From Gammaproteobacteria bacterium (GTDB lineage: Bacteria; Pseudomonadota; Gammaproteobacteria; Pseudomonadales; Azotimanducaceae), in assembly GCA_012269545.1 (NCBI GenBank), contig JAAXKB010000037.1, forward strand, positions 74,882 to 138,881: a stretch of DNA of 64,000 bases, written 5' to 3'. This document shows, piece after piece, positions 1 through 9,600 of this stretch; positions within the stretch are counted from its first letter, which is position 1; each line of letters starts with the position of its first letter. The notes under the pieces were generated by a model. That model did no database searches and was not told the origin of the DNA. It saw only the letters and a program-made list of their open reading frames with translations. The translations under genes and the position numbers were made by a program.

Positions 1-597
1 AGCCAGCCCGATGAATGCCGTGACTTGGCCTTTTTAGAACGGTTTGTCGATACTTTGGTGGAGGCTGGCTGTTCGCGCTTGTACCTGCACGCTCGGGTGG
101 CGGTTCTGGGCGGTTTATCACCAGCCCAAAACCGTGACATTCCGCCGCTAACCCCAGAAAAGGGGGAAGCCATCAAACGGCGCCACCCCACTGTCGAACT
201 GATTATGAATGGCGGAATTTCCGACCTGTCCCTTGCCGAGTCTTATTTGGGTTGGGCCGACGGCGTCATGATCGGCAGGGCTGCCTATCATCAGCCAAGA
301 TTCCTCAGCGCACTTGAGTCCGCCATGTGCACGCCGGGCTTTCAAATTGACGAGGACGCAATCGTCGAAAACTACCGAGCCTATATGTCTGACCAACTGG
401 AGGCGGGAATTAAACTTCGTGTGCTAACCAAGCATCTGCTCCACTGCTTTAATGGTCGGCCGGGCGCTCGACGGTTCCGCCAAATTCTCAGTGACGCCAA
501 AAGGCTCAAAAGTAACGACTTAAGCTTAGTTGATGAGGCAATGGCAGCCCTGAGGCCCGCGCACCAATCAGATGGAGAATTACAGCGTGCTGGATAA
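1..597 (+). CDS. dusA: tRNA-dihydrouridine(20/20a) synthase DusA, C-terminal part
   Basis: The frame is open from the first base of the window, so this is the C-terminal ~198 residues of a longer protein. It resembles DusA, the FMN enzyme that reduces uridine 20/20a in the tRNA D-loop. Visible motifs are HAR followed by GLSPAQNR and IPPL, then MNGGI and DGVMIGRAAY in the second half of the TIM barrel, and a helical tRNA-binding tail with PGARRFRQ. The catalytic Cys lies upstream of the window. The usual HARKAW motif reads HARVAV here and GREAY reads GRAAY, so two normally conserved residues differ. The stop overlaps the next gene by 26 nt. Confidence 0.93.
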   Translation, partial: SQPDECRDLAFLERFVDTLVEAGCSRLYLHARVAVLGGLSPAQNRDIPPLTPEKGEAIKRRHPTVELIMNGGISDLSLAESYLGWADGVMIGRAAYHQPRFLSALESAMCTPGFQIDEDAIVENYRAYMSDQLEAGIKLRVLTKHLLHCFNGRPGARRFRQILSDAKRLKSNDLSLVDEAMAALRPAHQSDGELQRAG

Positions 598-1030
598 GTT
601 ACTTTCCCTGTTCAGTAGACACGAGACTACCGAAGAGCCTGAAATCGAAACCGATCTGGCCGCAGCATCTCTCATGCTTGAGGTCTCCTGGTCGGATCAT
701 GACGTTGGCGCAGCAGAACTGCTCACCATGCGTCGACTCCTATCAGAACTGTACGATCTCAGTGCGGACAAAGTCGAAGCTCTCATCGAGGATGCGCAAG
801 ATCGCCTAAGCGTCAATGTAGGCCTGCATCCCTACACCAGTTTTCTGAACGAACATTTGGATGAAGAGGCTCGGTTCCAAGTGATATGCGCACTATGGCA
901 ACTGGCGCTAGCCGATGATCGAATCGACAAACTTGAGGAGCACACGATTCGTCGTGCCTCCGACCTCCTCTATCTGAGCCACAGCCGCTTTATTGAGGCA
1001 AAAATTCGAGCCAAGACCATGCAGCCTTAG
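572..1030 (+). CDS. TerB-family tellurite-resistance-like protein
   Basis: A 152-residue, mostly helical acidic protein. Residues ~25-145 fit the TerB (DjlA N-terminal-like) fold, with two similar helical halves. The paired acidic motifs (SWSDHDV in the first half, ALADDRIDKLEE in the second) are typical of TerB metal-binding positions. No signal peptide or membrane segment is seen. The start lies inside dusA (26-nt overlap), so the two are probably co-transcribed. TerB proteins of this stand-alone type have no firmly established role, and a link to tellurite should not be assumed. Confidence 0.82.
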   Translation: MENYSVLDKLLSLFSRHETTEEPEIETDLAAASLMLEVSWSDHDVGAAELLTMRRLLSELYDLSADKVEALIEDAQDRLSVNVGLHPYTSFLNEHLDEEARFQVICALWQLALADDRIDKLEEHTIRRASDLLYLSHSRFIEAKIRAKTMQP

Positions 1031-1054
1031 AGCGGCCCTCTGGGCCACCGCTGC

Positions 1055-1627
1055 CTAGTTCTGGTCCTGCTCAGGCACTTGCTTGCTGACAGCGGCTCGC
1101 AGCTCATCCAATGGAGCCCCTTCCGTTTGTTCTTGTTCAAGCGCATCCACCAGATCCCGGAAGGTTTCAGCATTCGCGTCATTCATCGACATGAGTTGCT
1201 TATGAGCCGCAATGACACGTGCTCGCGTACTTTCCATCGCAAGATCGGTGCCCGCTGGCAACTCAATGCCTTCCGGCAGAGCTGGCAAGGACAGCGCATC
1301 GTAAGCGGCTCGGTCTACGATCATGAACACATCGTGGAAACCCATACTCGATAGGATTCGTTTTAGATTGTTTGAGTTGCAAATCAGCGTCGGCACACGC
1401 TGATTCAGCTTTTTTACTCGAATGGACAGGCGCGCGAGGCAACCCAGAGCGGTACTGTCTAGGTTCTCAGTTTGCTCAAGATCTATAACAACCGCATGAA
1501 AAGCCGGATCTTTGACCATACGCTCGCAGTAAGCATCCAGTGCTCCGCAAAGGGTCACTCGGATGTCTCCACGAAAGCGTAAGACATGCGTGCCCTGAAA
1601 ATCACCGGCACGAATACTGCTGTTCAC
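1055..1627 (-). CDS. STAS-domain anti-anti-sigma factor, HsbA-like
   Basis: A 190-residue protein. Residues ~1-105 form a STAS domain, with the phosphorylatable serine motif NLDSTALG at about residues 55-62, as in anti-sigma-factor antagonists. Residues ~120-190 are a charged helical tail. It follows, by 39 bp on the same strand, a PP2C-phosphatase protein. The pair matches the HsbR/HsbA arrangement known in Pseudomonas, where HsbR controls phosphorylation of HsbA to switch between motility and biofilm outputs. The STAS assignment is clear. The HsbA role is inferred from the neighbour. Its anti-sigma partner is not in the window. Confidence 0.82.
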   Translation of the reverse strand: MNSSIRAGDFQGTHVLRFRGDIRVTLCGALDAYCERMVKDPAFHAVVIDLEQTENLDSTALGCLARLSIRVKKLNQRVPTLICNSNNLKRILSSMGFHDVFMIVDRAAYDALSLPALPEGIELPAGTDLAMESTRARVIAAHKQLMSMNDANAETFRDLVDALEQEQTEGAPLDELRAAVSKQVPEQDQN

Positions 1628-1666
1628 GGGAGGCCTCCCTATCTCGCCCCGAACGAGCCGAGGATA

Positions 1667-2791
1667 TTACGCCGATCCAAGGTGCTGTACAGCCAGCAAA
1701 CTCACATCGTCCAAATTTTTCAAAGATTCGCACAAGCGGCTCCAGAGCTTTGTCGGCTCGGGCAGGTTTGCTACAAGAGCCTGCAGCTCAACCTCTTTAT
1801 CACCGAGCCCGCCTGCCGGCAGGCAGTCCATTACTCCGTCGGAGAAAACGAACAATGTGCTGCCTTGCGGAAAGTCGACGTGATCCGAAACATAGGAGAC
1901 GCTGGGAAATAGCCCCAAGGGTTTCGCTTCCTGCTGCAGCACTGCGGATTCGCCATCAGCAGATCGCAGTAAGGCCGGCGGATATTGCGCCGCCATACTG
2001 TAGTGCAGCGTCTGAGTTTCCTTATCGATGATGCCCAAAAACATGGCAACGTGTTTCTCGATACCCTGCCCAATCAGCGTGTCGTTGATCCAGCTCAACA
2101 TGTCTCCCGGTGACTTAAACTCAGGCGTGCCAAATTTCTGCTGTAACCGCCAGGAAATGTTTTTCAGCATAACCGTCAGCAAGGCTGAGGAGGCGCCGTG
2201 CCCGGCCACGTCCGCCAAAAAACAGGCCAGATAGCGCTTTTGCAGCGGAAAATAATCAATAAAGTCGCCGCTTAGCAGCAGCGAAGGCTGCACCCAGCGG
2301 GAGAAACAGAATCGATCCATTTGTTTGTGCTGTGCGGGCAACATACCCAATTGAATACTCTGACCAGCCCGCTGATCATCGTGCAGTTCTTTTTCCAGAC
2401 TCGATAGCCGGGCAGCTGCCTCACCTTCCTGAGCCGCGCGGTGCGTGGCCCGATGCGTCCGCTGAAGACGAGTCATTAGGCTTTCGCCCCGCTCCTTGAT
2501 TTGCTCAATGGGCATGGTCATCGACCAACAATCTACCGCCCCATTACTGAGACTCAGCAGCATGTCTTCCACTCCCAACGCCTCGTCGCTGAAAAATATC
2601 GGCACCATGTTTGGGTGGTGGCACTCCAACAAAGCCTCAGGGCTTCGGCATAACACGGCGATCAACCCGCTACCTTGATGGACGGGAATTTGTTGTGCGC
2701 TAACAACTACCTCGCAGGTATAGCCTGCCAACTGCACTCTTTTGAGGGCCTCATGCGCTCGGTCATCGGCTGACAGCAAAAACACTTTCAC
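1667..2791 (-). CDS. Receiver-like / PP2C serine phosphatase, HsbR-like
   Basis: A 374-residue protein. Residues ~1-110 resemble a response-regulator receiver, residues ~110-145 form a coiled coil, and residues ~160-370 are a PP2C/SpoIIE phosphatase. The phosphatase shows SGDFIDYF, LADVAGHGASSAL, FSDGVMD and LDDVSLL, which carry the metal-binding aspartates. The receiver is degenerate: an N-terminal DD pair is present, but the strand that should carry the phosphoacceptor Asp reads IAVLCRSPEA, and the usual KPF lysine is missing. It probably dephosphorylates the STAS protein encoded just downstream. In Pseudomonas the equivalent HsbR is phosphorylated through HptB, and that input looks lost here. 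Confidence 0.85.
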   Translation of the reverse strand: MKVFLLSADDRAHEALKRVQLAGYTCEVVVSAQQIPVHQGSGLIAVLCRSPEALLECHHPNMVPIFFSDEALGVEDMLLSLSNGAVDCWSMTMPIEQIKERGESLMTRLQRTHRATHRAAQEGEAAARLSSLEKELHDDQRAGQSIQLGMLPAQHKQMDRFCFSRWVQPSLLLSGDFIDYFPLQKRYLACFLADVAGHGASSALLTVMLKNISWRLQQKFGTPEFKSPGDMLSWINDTLIGQGIEKHVAMFLGIIDKETQTLHYSMAAQYPPALLRSADGESAVLQQEAKPLGLFPSVSYVSDHVDFPQGSTLFVFSDGVMDCLPAGGLGDKEVELQALVANLPEPTKLWSRLCESLKNLDDVSLLAVQHLGSA

Positions 2792-2867
2792 ATCAGATCC
2801 CTACTCAAGGGTAAGCCCGACAGAACCTACCTGATCGATTGGCACGCACGTCCGAAACCTCCGCCGC

Positions 2868-5800
2868 TCAGGCCAGGCCAACGCGCTGTTCTTCAAGGCG
2901 AATCTTTTCGTCCACGCGCTTAAGCGACACTTTCCAACCAGAGCCGGTAAACGCCGGCTGGGGTCGCTTTTGCTGTGCAACGGGTTCAGCAAACAATTTC
3001 AATCTTAACTCCTGCAGGAAAAAGTGCAGTTCTGCATCATTGACCGGATCGTGCATCTCAGCTGCTTTGATGGCTTCGATCCGTCGCTGCAAAGGCGCTA
3101 TCTGCTGCATCAGTAACCGGTCCTTTGGCACATGGCCACGCAGTTGAGCTATACGATACTTCAGGCCCTGAAGATAGTAAGGCAAACTTGGCAGGTAACG
3201 CCAAGGGGTGATCAGCAGCACGTTCTTCGGCACTAACAGCGCTAACTGCGCGCGCAAATCTGCCACGCTTGGCGCAAAACCGGGCGACTGCAGTTGCTCT
3301 AACTCACGAACCATTTCGAAACGCGATTTGAGCACGGTCTCGAGACTGAACAACGTTAACTGGAACACCTCGGCCAGCGCGCCGCGCTGAGCCGACATAC
3401 GCTGCTCGAAATCCTCTCGAGTTTGCGGCAAGGCTTGCCCATCAAAGTAGCAGTACCAAGCGACACTGAGCAGTAACTGTTCGGCCAGCGCCTCCGCATT
3501 CCCTAAGGAGGCAAAATACAAGCCAAGCTGTTTATGCTTGCCCAACTCCCGCCGAAAAAACTGTGCTGGTTTCCCCAGGGTCTGCAGAGCCAATTGCGCA
3601 TATCCCTGTCTGTTTGCCATCTCTCGCTCTGTTGCGGTGGAGAATATGACAACGTCGACACGAGCTTTTGCGGCCCCCTTCCCACCTTGATTGGCCTGAG
3701 CAGGCTCCACATAAGACAGCCCCGGGAACCCCATGGCGGGCCCGCTGTCAGTTTGCAACACGACGTGGTCGGGCAGTGACGCCGGGAAGTTTTGGATATC
3801 ACGCCGTTCGTATTCCGAAAAGTCAGCTTGGCCAGGTGTCGCGGCCCCGCTCAGTTCGCCTTTCAGCACCTGCAGGTCTCGACCCAGAGCTAAAACTGAA
3901 CCTTTTTCGTCGACAACTTTGCAGCACAGACGCAGGTGTTCGGGTATGCGTTCAACGTCCCAGTCCTCGGCCCCTACCTGTAACCGATACAAGTCGCTGA
4001 GCAGTGTCGCTAAAACGGAAAGCAGACGCCCCTGCCGATAGGTATCAGGACGCAGCAAACGAGCGGTTAAAGTCTCAAGCTTTTCCGGCAAGGGAGCCAG
4101 AGTTTTGCGCTTCGCCTTGGGCAGCGTACGCAGCCAGTGTTCCAGCACCGCTGGCAACATACCCGGCACGGACCACTCAAGTGACTGGCCGCTGATGCTT
4201 TGCAGAACTCCGGCAGGAATCGTCACGGTAATGCCATCGTCCTGCTGCCCCGGAGCGAAGCGATAGCTCAAGGGCAGACTCAGGCCTCCAAGCACCAACT
4301 CTGGCGGGAAATCACTTTCCTGCAGCACAGCATCCGCTCGCCTCAACAACATGTCTTCGGTGAAGAACAGTTGCGCTTTTTTGTCCTTGGACAACTTTTT
4401 AAACCAGTGTCGCAGATCGCTGACTCGACCCACCCGTTTGGGAATCAATGCCGAGTATTTCGCGTACAGGTCTTCATCGCTAATCAACAGGTCGCGACGG
4501 CGCCCCTTCGCTTCTGCATCTAAAATCTGTGCAGTCAGTTCAAGGTTGTGACGCAGGAATGCCGGCGGATCTTGCACGCCACCGCGCACGAGACCCTCAC
4601 GAATGAGTTGGTCACGACAAAAGTCCGGATCCACCGTGTAGTAGGCCACCGGCCGCCGCTCAGCCAGCACTAATCCGTAAAGCGAAACTCGCTCAAAAGC
4701 GATCACCTCACCACGCTTGACGCTCCAGACGGGATCGCTACTCCGACGGCGCAGCAAATGCTGCGCGTGACCCTCAATCCACCGACTTTCGATGGCCGCC
4801 ACACCACGGGCGAAGACGCGCCGCGTCTCCACAATCTCAGCGGCCACCAGCCATTTTGGTGTTCGTTTCGCCAACCCCGAACCGGGGAAAATACTCATGC
4901 GCTGATCCCGCGCGCCCAGATACTTGCCCCGCTCTTCGTGCTGAGCGATCTGACTGAGCGAGCCAACCAAGATGGATTCGTGAATTTGTTGATAATTCGC
5001 CGGCGCACTGTTCGCCCTCAACCCCAACTCAGTGCACACGCTCTTAATCTGGCGATGAATTTCGCGCCACTCTCTGACCCGCATGGGGTTTATAAAGCGT
5101 TTGCGTAACGCCGTTTGCCAGCGGCTGTTGGTGAGCTCTCCGCGCAGCTTTTCGATCCAACGCCACAGGTTCAAATAGGTCAAAAAATCCGACTGCTCAT
5201 CCAGAAACATCTCATGCGCGGTATCTGCCGCTTGGGCTTTTTCCATGGGGCGCTCGCGCACGTCCTGCACCGCTAGGGCGGATGCGATAATCAGCATTTC
5301 GGACAAACACCCTTGCTCGGCTGAGGCAACCAACATCGCCCCCAAACGCGGGTCAACGGGCATTCGCGCCATCATGCGCCCTAAGGGCGTTAACCGGCCG
5401 GCATTGACGGCTCGCAGCTCTGTGAGCAACCGTTCAGCGTCTTTTATCGCCTTGGCTTCCGGCGGGTCAATAAAGGGGAAGCGATGAATATCGCCCAGCC
5501 CCAGTGCCTGCATCTGCAAAACGACGGAAGCCAAGTTAACGCGGCGAATTTCAGCATCAGTGAACTCTGGGCGAGAAAGAAAGTCACTCTCCTCGTAGAG
5601 GCGGAAGCAAACCCCCGGGGCAATGCGACCACACCGCCCTTTGCGCTGGTTTGCACTTGCCTGACTGATCGGTTCCACCGGTAACCGCTGCAGTTTTGAG
5701 CGATAGCTGTATCGGGCGATGCGGGCTAAGCCAGTATCAACAACATAGCCGATATTGGGTACCGTCAGTGAGGTCTCGGCGACATTGGTCGCCAGAACGA

Positions 5801-6755
5801 TCCGCCTGCGAGCAGCCGAGGGGGCAAAAACTCGACGCTGATCGGCAACAGACAAACGCGCGTAGAGGGGCAAAATTTCAAAGCGGTTAAGGAAGTGCTT
5901 GCGCAGTTGCCGCGCCGCATCGAAGATTTCCCGCTCACCGGAGAAAAATATCAACACATCGCGAGCGCCTCCGAGAGGCCTAGCATCAATCTCTTCCAGC
6001 ACGGAGATTAACTGGTTTTCAGATTCGTCGATTTGCCCGCGATACTCCACCTCAACCGGAAACGTCCGACCGCCGACTTCAACCACCGGCGCACCATCAA
6101 AAAACTCAGAGAACCGCTGCACGTCGATGGTCGCGCTGGTGACGATCACTTTCAGATCTGGACGCTTTTTCAATAGGCGCCGCAGATAACCCAGCAAAAA
6201 GTCGATATTCAGGCTACGTTCGTGGGCTTCATCAACAATGATGACATCGTACTTCTCGAGAAACCGGTCTTGGCGGATTTCTGCTAACAGCAGGCCGTCA
6301 GTCATCACTTTGATGAGGGTTTCATCCCGGGTTTGATCGGAAAAGCGAACCGAATAACCCACTTCACGCCCAAGTTCCGCACCGGTCTCTTGGGCAATAC
6401 GCTGCGCCACCGTGCGAGCGGCGATGCGGCGCGGTTGCGTATGCCCTATGACACCCGACGTGCCCAGTCCCGCTTGCAAACAAATTTTAGGCAGCTGAGT
6501 GGTTTTGCCGGAACCGGTTTCACCGGCAACAATCACCACCTGATTGCGCTCAACAAGGGAGAGGATTTGACTTGCCTCATCACTGACAGGCAGCCCCGGT
6601 GCGAGCACTTTGCTGAGTTTACCGGCGAGGTTCTGTCGACGCGCATAAAGCTCCGCTGAGCCCTGCGCCAAGGCATCAGCTTTTGCACCGGCGGGCAGGC
6701 GCGCGAGCTTAAATACATCGCGCCGCATTACTCCGGCTTGGCTTGAGGCTGTCAT
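2868..6755 (-). CDS. hrpA: ATP-dependent RNA helicase HrpA
   Basis: 1295 residues, close to the ~1300 of E. coli HrpA. This DEAH-box helicase acts on ribosome collisions and mRNA in the cytoplasm. Walker A GETGSGKT is at residues 78-85, and the Walker B DEAH box lies at 175-178 (IIVDEAHERS). TSATID (motif III) and the C-terminal helicase motif with NVAETSLTVPN and QRKGRCGR follow. The long C-terminal DUF3418 region is complete. The start at 6755 gives an N-terminus of normal length. It stands alone between the HsbR-like gene and the VWA gene, all on the minus strand. Confidence 0.97.
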   Translation of the reverse strand: MTASSQAGVMRRDVFKLARLPAGAKADALAQGSAELYARRQNLAGKLSKVLAPGLPVSDEASQILSLVERNQVVIVAGETGSGKTTQLPKICLQAGLGTSGVIGHTQPRRIAARTVAQRIAQETGAELGREVGYSVRFSDQTRDETLIKVMTDGLLLAEIRQDRFLEKYDVIIVDEAHERSLNIDFLLGYLRRLLKKRPDLKVIVTSATIDVQRFSEFFDGAPVVEVGGRTFPVEVEYRGQIDESENQLISVLEEIDARPLGGARDVLIFFSGEREIFDAARQLRKHFLNRFEILPLYARLSVADQRRVFAPSAARRRIVLATNVAETSLTVPNIGYVVDTGLARIARYSYRSKLQRLPVEPISQASANQRKGRCGRIAPGVCFRLYEESDFLSRPEFTDAEIRRVNLASVVLQMQALGLGDIHRFPFIDPPEAKAIKDAERLLTELRAVNAGRLTPLGRMMARMPVDPRLGAMLVASAEQGCLSEMLIIASALAVQDVRERPMEKAQAADTAHEMFLDEQSDFLTYLNLWRWIEKLRGELTNSRWQTALRKRFINPMRVREWREIHRQIKSVCTELGLRANSAPANYQQIHESILVGSLSQIAQHEERGKYLGARDQRMSIFPGSGLAKRTPKWLVAAEIVETRRVFARGVAAIESRWIEGHAQHLLRRRSSDPVWSVKRGEVIAFERVSLYGLVLAERRPVAYYTVDPDFCRDQLIREGLVRGGVQDPPAFLRHNLELTAQILDAEAKGRRRDLLISDEDLYAKYSALIPKRVGRVSDLRHWFKKLSKDKKAQLFFTEDMLLRRADAVLQESDFPPELVLGGLSLPLSYRFAPGQQDDGITVTIPAGVLQSISGQSLEWSVPGMLPAVLEHWLRTLPKAKRKTLAPLPEKLETLTARLLRPDTYRQGRLLSVLATLLSDLYRLQVGAEDWDVERIPEHLRLCCKVVDEKGSVLALGRDLQVLKGELSGAATPGQADFSEYERRDIQNFPASLPDHVVLQTDSGPAMGFPGLSYVEPAQANQGGKGAAKARVDVVIFSTATEREMANRQGYAQLALQTLGKPAQFFRRELGKHKQLGLYFASLGNAEALAEQLLLSVAWYCYFDGQALPQTREDFEQRMSAQRGALAEVFQLTLFSLETVLKSRFEMVRELEQLQSPGFAPSVADLRAQLALLVPKNVLLITPWRYLPSLPYYLQGLKYRIAQLRGHVPKDRLLMQQIAPLQRRIEAIKAAEMHDPVNDAELHFFLQELRLKLFAEPVAQQKRPQPAFTGSGWKVSLKRVDEKIRLEEQRVGLA

Positions 6756-6885
6756 ACCGACCCTAGGCTCACTCGTCCCGTTTACTCGTTTTCAGGCTGC
6801 CGGCAAGGTTCCGTTTAGAACCTCTGCTCGGCACCACTACCCGACTTCAGCCCGATTGATTCGTAAATCTTCGATAATTGCCGCA

Positions 6886-8046
6886 CTACTTGGACAGCTG
6901 ACCCATACCCTCTTCAAGGCCCTTGATGGTCAAAGGGTACATGTTCCCGCCAACCAACTCTTGAGTCATCATCACAGATGACGAGTATTCCCAAGTTTCC
7001 TGAGGCGTTGGATTAAGCCATATAACCTTGTCATAGATCTCGCCAAAGCGCTCCATCCATGCTGCCCCGGGTTCTTCGTTCCAATGCTCAACGCTGCCGC
7101 CAGCATGCGTAATTTCATAGGGCGCCATCGTCGCATCACCCACAAAGACCACTTTGTAGTCATGGCTGTATTTGTTGAGAATCTCCAGCGTGGACAAGCG
7201 TTCACTCATGCGCCGCCGATTATCCTTCCATACTGATTCATAAATGAAGTTATGAAAATAAAAGCTCTCTAGGTGCTTGAATTCCGTGCGTGAAGCGGAA
7301 AACAACTCTTCGCACACTTTCACGTGGGAGTCCATTGAGCCGCCGATGTCCAGAAATAACAGCACTTTGACCGTGTTGCGGCGCTCCGGCCGCATCTTAA
7401 TGTCGAGCATGCCGCCATTGTGCGCGGTGGACCGAATCGTGTGATCGATATCTAGCTCTTCCTCAGAGCCCGTGCGCGCGAATTTGCGCAGCCGGCGCAG
7501 GGCCATTTTGATGTTACGGGTACCAAGCTCTACCGAATCGTCCAGGTTTTTATACTGACGCTCATCCCATACTTTCTTCGCTTTTTTCTTCTTGCCGCGG
7601 CCGACACCGCCAGGACCGCTCTGTCCTTCTCTCTCTGCGTTGCCCTCATCGCCGTCCTTGCCCTCTTCACCGGCTTTTGCCTCGGCCTCTTCCTTGGCTT
7701 TCTTGAACGCTTCGATGAGCTTTTCCAGCCCGCCCAAGGATTCGATCTCTTTGAGATCTTCTGGCGACAACGATTTTTCAAATTCGTGCCGCAGCCACTC
7801 ATCTGGGATCAAGCTCTCCAGCAGACCATGAAGGTCCTCAAGGCCCTTGAAGTAAGCACTAAACGCCCGGTCGAACTTGTCGTAATTTTTTTCATCTTTG
7901 ACCAAGGCAGTCCGGCTCAAAAGATAAAAATCATCCAGGTTCGCGTACACCAGTTGGCTTTTGAGCCCCTGCAGTAAATCCATAAGCTCCCGGATGGTGA
8001 CCGGCAGCTTGTACTTACGTAGCGTAAAAAAGAAGTTAATCAGCAC
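6886..8046 (-). CDS. VWA-domain (CoxE-like) protein paired with MoxR
   Basis: 386 residues. The N-terminal ~110 residues are helical, residues ~112-170 are a highly charged Lys/Glu/Gly linker, and a von Willebrand A domain follows. The MIDAS motif reads DIGGS at 233-237, with T and D contacts further on (VGDATMAPYE). No signal peptide or membrane helix is seen, so it is cytoplasmic. It starts 3 bp after the MoxR ATPase gene. MoxR-VWA pairs work as chaperone-like modules that insert metal cofactors or remodel protein complexes. The client cannot be told from this window. The poly-Gly/Lys linker is unusually low in complexity. Confidence 0.9.
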   Translation of the reverse strand: MLINFFFTLRKYKLPVTIRELMDLLQGLKSQLVYANLDDFYLLSRTALVKDEKNYDKFDRAFSAYFKGLEDLHGLLESLIPDEWLRHEFEKSLSPEDLKEIESLGGLEKLIEAFKKAKEEAEAKAGEEGKDGDEGNAEREGQSGPGGVGRGKKKKAKKVWDERQYKNLDDSVELGTRNIKMALRRLRKFARTGSEEELDIDHTIRSTAHNGGMLDIKMRPERRNTVKVLLFLDIGGSMDSHVKVCEELFSASRTEFKHLESFYFHNFIYESVWKDNRRRMSERLSTLEILNKYSHDYKVVFVGDATMAPYEITHAGGSVEHWNEEPGAAWMERFGEIYDKVIWLNPTPQETWEYSSSVMMTQELVGGNMYPLTIKGLEEGMGQLSK

Positions 8047-8049
8047 GGG

Positions 8050-8898
8050 TTAGCCTCGACTGTCTCGACGGTTCATGAATGCCAATCGCTCGAGCAAATG
8101 CACATCTTGCTCGTTCTTCACCAGCGCCCCATACAGCGGCGGGATCGCCTTGCTGGCGTCTCGGTTGGTCAGAATCTCATCAGGAATATCATCGGCCATC
8201 AGCAGTTTGAGCCAGTCAATCAGTTCCGACGTAGACGGCTTCTTCTTCAGGCCAGGCACTTTGCGCACGTCGAAGAAAATCTCCATGGCTTCTTTGACCA
8301 TATCCTGCTTCACGGCAGGGAAATGTACGTCAACAATCTGCTGCATGGTTTCTCGATCTGGGAAGTTAATGAAGTGGAAGAAGCAGCGTCGTAGGAACGC
8401 GTCTGGCAGCTCTTTTTCGTTGTTCGATGTAATGATTACGATCGGGCGGTGCTTGGCCTTAATGGTTTTGCCCAGTTCGTAGACAAAGAACTCCATGCGA
8501 TCAATTTCCTGCAGCAAATCGTTTGGAAACTCGATGTCTGCTTTGTCTATTTCGTCGATCAGCAGAACCACTCGCTCTTCGGACTCAAAAGCTTCCCAAA
8601 GCTTGCCTTTCTTAATGTAGTTCGCGATGTCGTTGACTCGATCATCTCCCAACTGGGAATCGCGCAATCGCGAAACGGCATCGTATTCGTACAGACCGTT
8701 AACCGCCTTCGTGGTGGATTTGATATGCCACTCCAACAGCGGCATACCAAGAGATTTTGCGACTTCGATAGCCAACATGGTTTTACCCGTGCCGGGCTCA
8801 CCTTTGATCAACAAAGGGCGTTCCAAACGCACGGACGCGTCTACCGCCATGCTCAGTTCGTCGGTAGAAATATAAGATTCGGTACTTTCAAAAATCAT
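8050..8898 (-). CDS. MoxR-family AAA+ ATPase
   Basis: 282 residues from the chosen ATG at 8898, which is preceded by a GAGAG-type ribosome-binding site. An upstream ATG at 8934 would add 12 residues that do not look conserved. Walker A GEPGTGKT lies near residue 33. Walker B is LLIDEIDKAD, sensor 1 is IITSNNEKELPDAFLRR, and an arginine-finger region follows. It is a complete MoxR-type ATPase that acts with the VWA protein encoded 3 bp downstream. About 275 bp without a gene separate it from the small membrane-protein gene upstream, so it may have its own promoter. Confidence 0.92.
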   Translation of the reverse strand: MIFESTESYISTDELSMAVDASVRLERPLLIKGEPGTGKTMLAIEVAKSLGMPLLEWHIKSTTKAVNGLYEYDAVSRLRDSQLGDDRVNDIANYIKKGKLWEAFESEERVVLLIDEIDKADIEFPNDLLQEIDRMEFFVYELGKTIKAKHRPIVIITSNNEKELPDAFLRRCFFHFINFPDRETMQQIVDVHFPAVKQDMVKEAMEIFFDVRKVPGLKKKPSTSELIDWLKLLMADDIPDEILTNRDASKAIPPLYGALVKNEQDVHLLERLAFMNRRDSRG

Positions 8899-9173
8899 GC
8901 AGAGCTCTCTCTTCCATATTGGCTTGTTGGGCATGCGGCGCCCTTGCGGGAGTTAGCACGTCTTCAACACATCTTGTTGCACCTGCCGCCGCGCGCTGAA
9001 ACCGAGCAGCGCGTCAGGCCCATTCCGCGTGTGCTGAAACCCGGATTGAAACTTTAAGGCTTGCCGGAAATGAATTATCGCCCGCGAGCCCCGACCTACT
9101 TTAATGGAGCCTGCGTAACGGGCGCAAGGCACCTAGCTGTTGCATTAGCACTTCAGCCATGTTGGCTCTCAGC

Positions 9174-9590
9174 TCATTTGTTCCGGTTTTCGACGCCAGA
9201 TGAGACAGTCGACGCCCCCAAACGACGTATCCTCTGCCATGCCATTTGCGCCGCGGCACTGGCGACAAACGTGCCAACAAAAACGACGGCCAGCCCGCCC
9301 AGCAGACTGCGCCGTGCCGCCGCCGGGTCGCCTTGTGCCTGAAAGAATGACTCGAACATCACAACAATAAAGGCCGGCGCACTAATTTGCTCGACCCCGG
9401 GCACCGCTGCAGGCAGGGTAAAGGCAGCCAGCACGGTGAGCACAAGTGTCCAGCGCAAGCTCCGCCCGACAACGGAACGGTTTCCGCCGATGCGTTTCAG
9501 CAGGCTGTTGAGGCACAGCGCACCCACTAAGGCGGCTCCGGCGATCGCCAGCCAAGCCAAAGAATATTCCGCAAATGCCTCTGTGTTCAT
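9174..9590 (-). CDS. Small inner-membrane protein of unknown function
   Basis: 138 residues with about three hydrophobic segments (roughly 11-28, 45-65 and 95-117) and a short amphipathic stretch carrying MFESFFQAQGD between the second and third. The C-terminal tail is basic and presumably cytoplasmic. The gene starts 10 bp after ycgN, so it is likely in the same transcript. I do not recognise the family. Its position between ycgN and the MoxR-VWA pair is the only functional clue. Confidence 0.65.
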   Translation of the reverse strand: MNTEAFAEYSLAWLAIAGAALVGALCLNSLLKRIGGNRSVVGRSLRWTLVLTVLAAFTLPAAVPGVEQISAPAFIVVMFESFFQAQGDPAAARRSLLGGLAVVFVGTFVASAAAQMAWQRIRRLGASTVSSGVENRNK

Positions 9591-9600
9591 AGGTCTGTGC

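Noticed and set aside
8449..9057. 202-codon plus-strand open frame
   Set aside because: It is the antisense of the MoxR ATPase gene and shows no protein-family signal.
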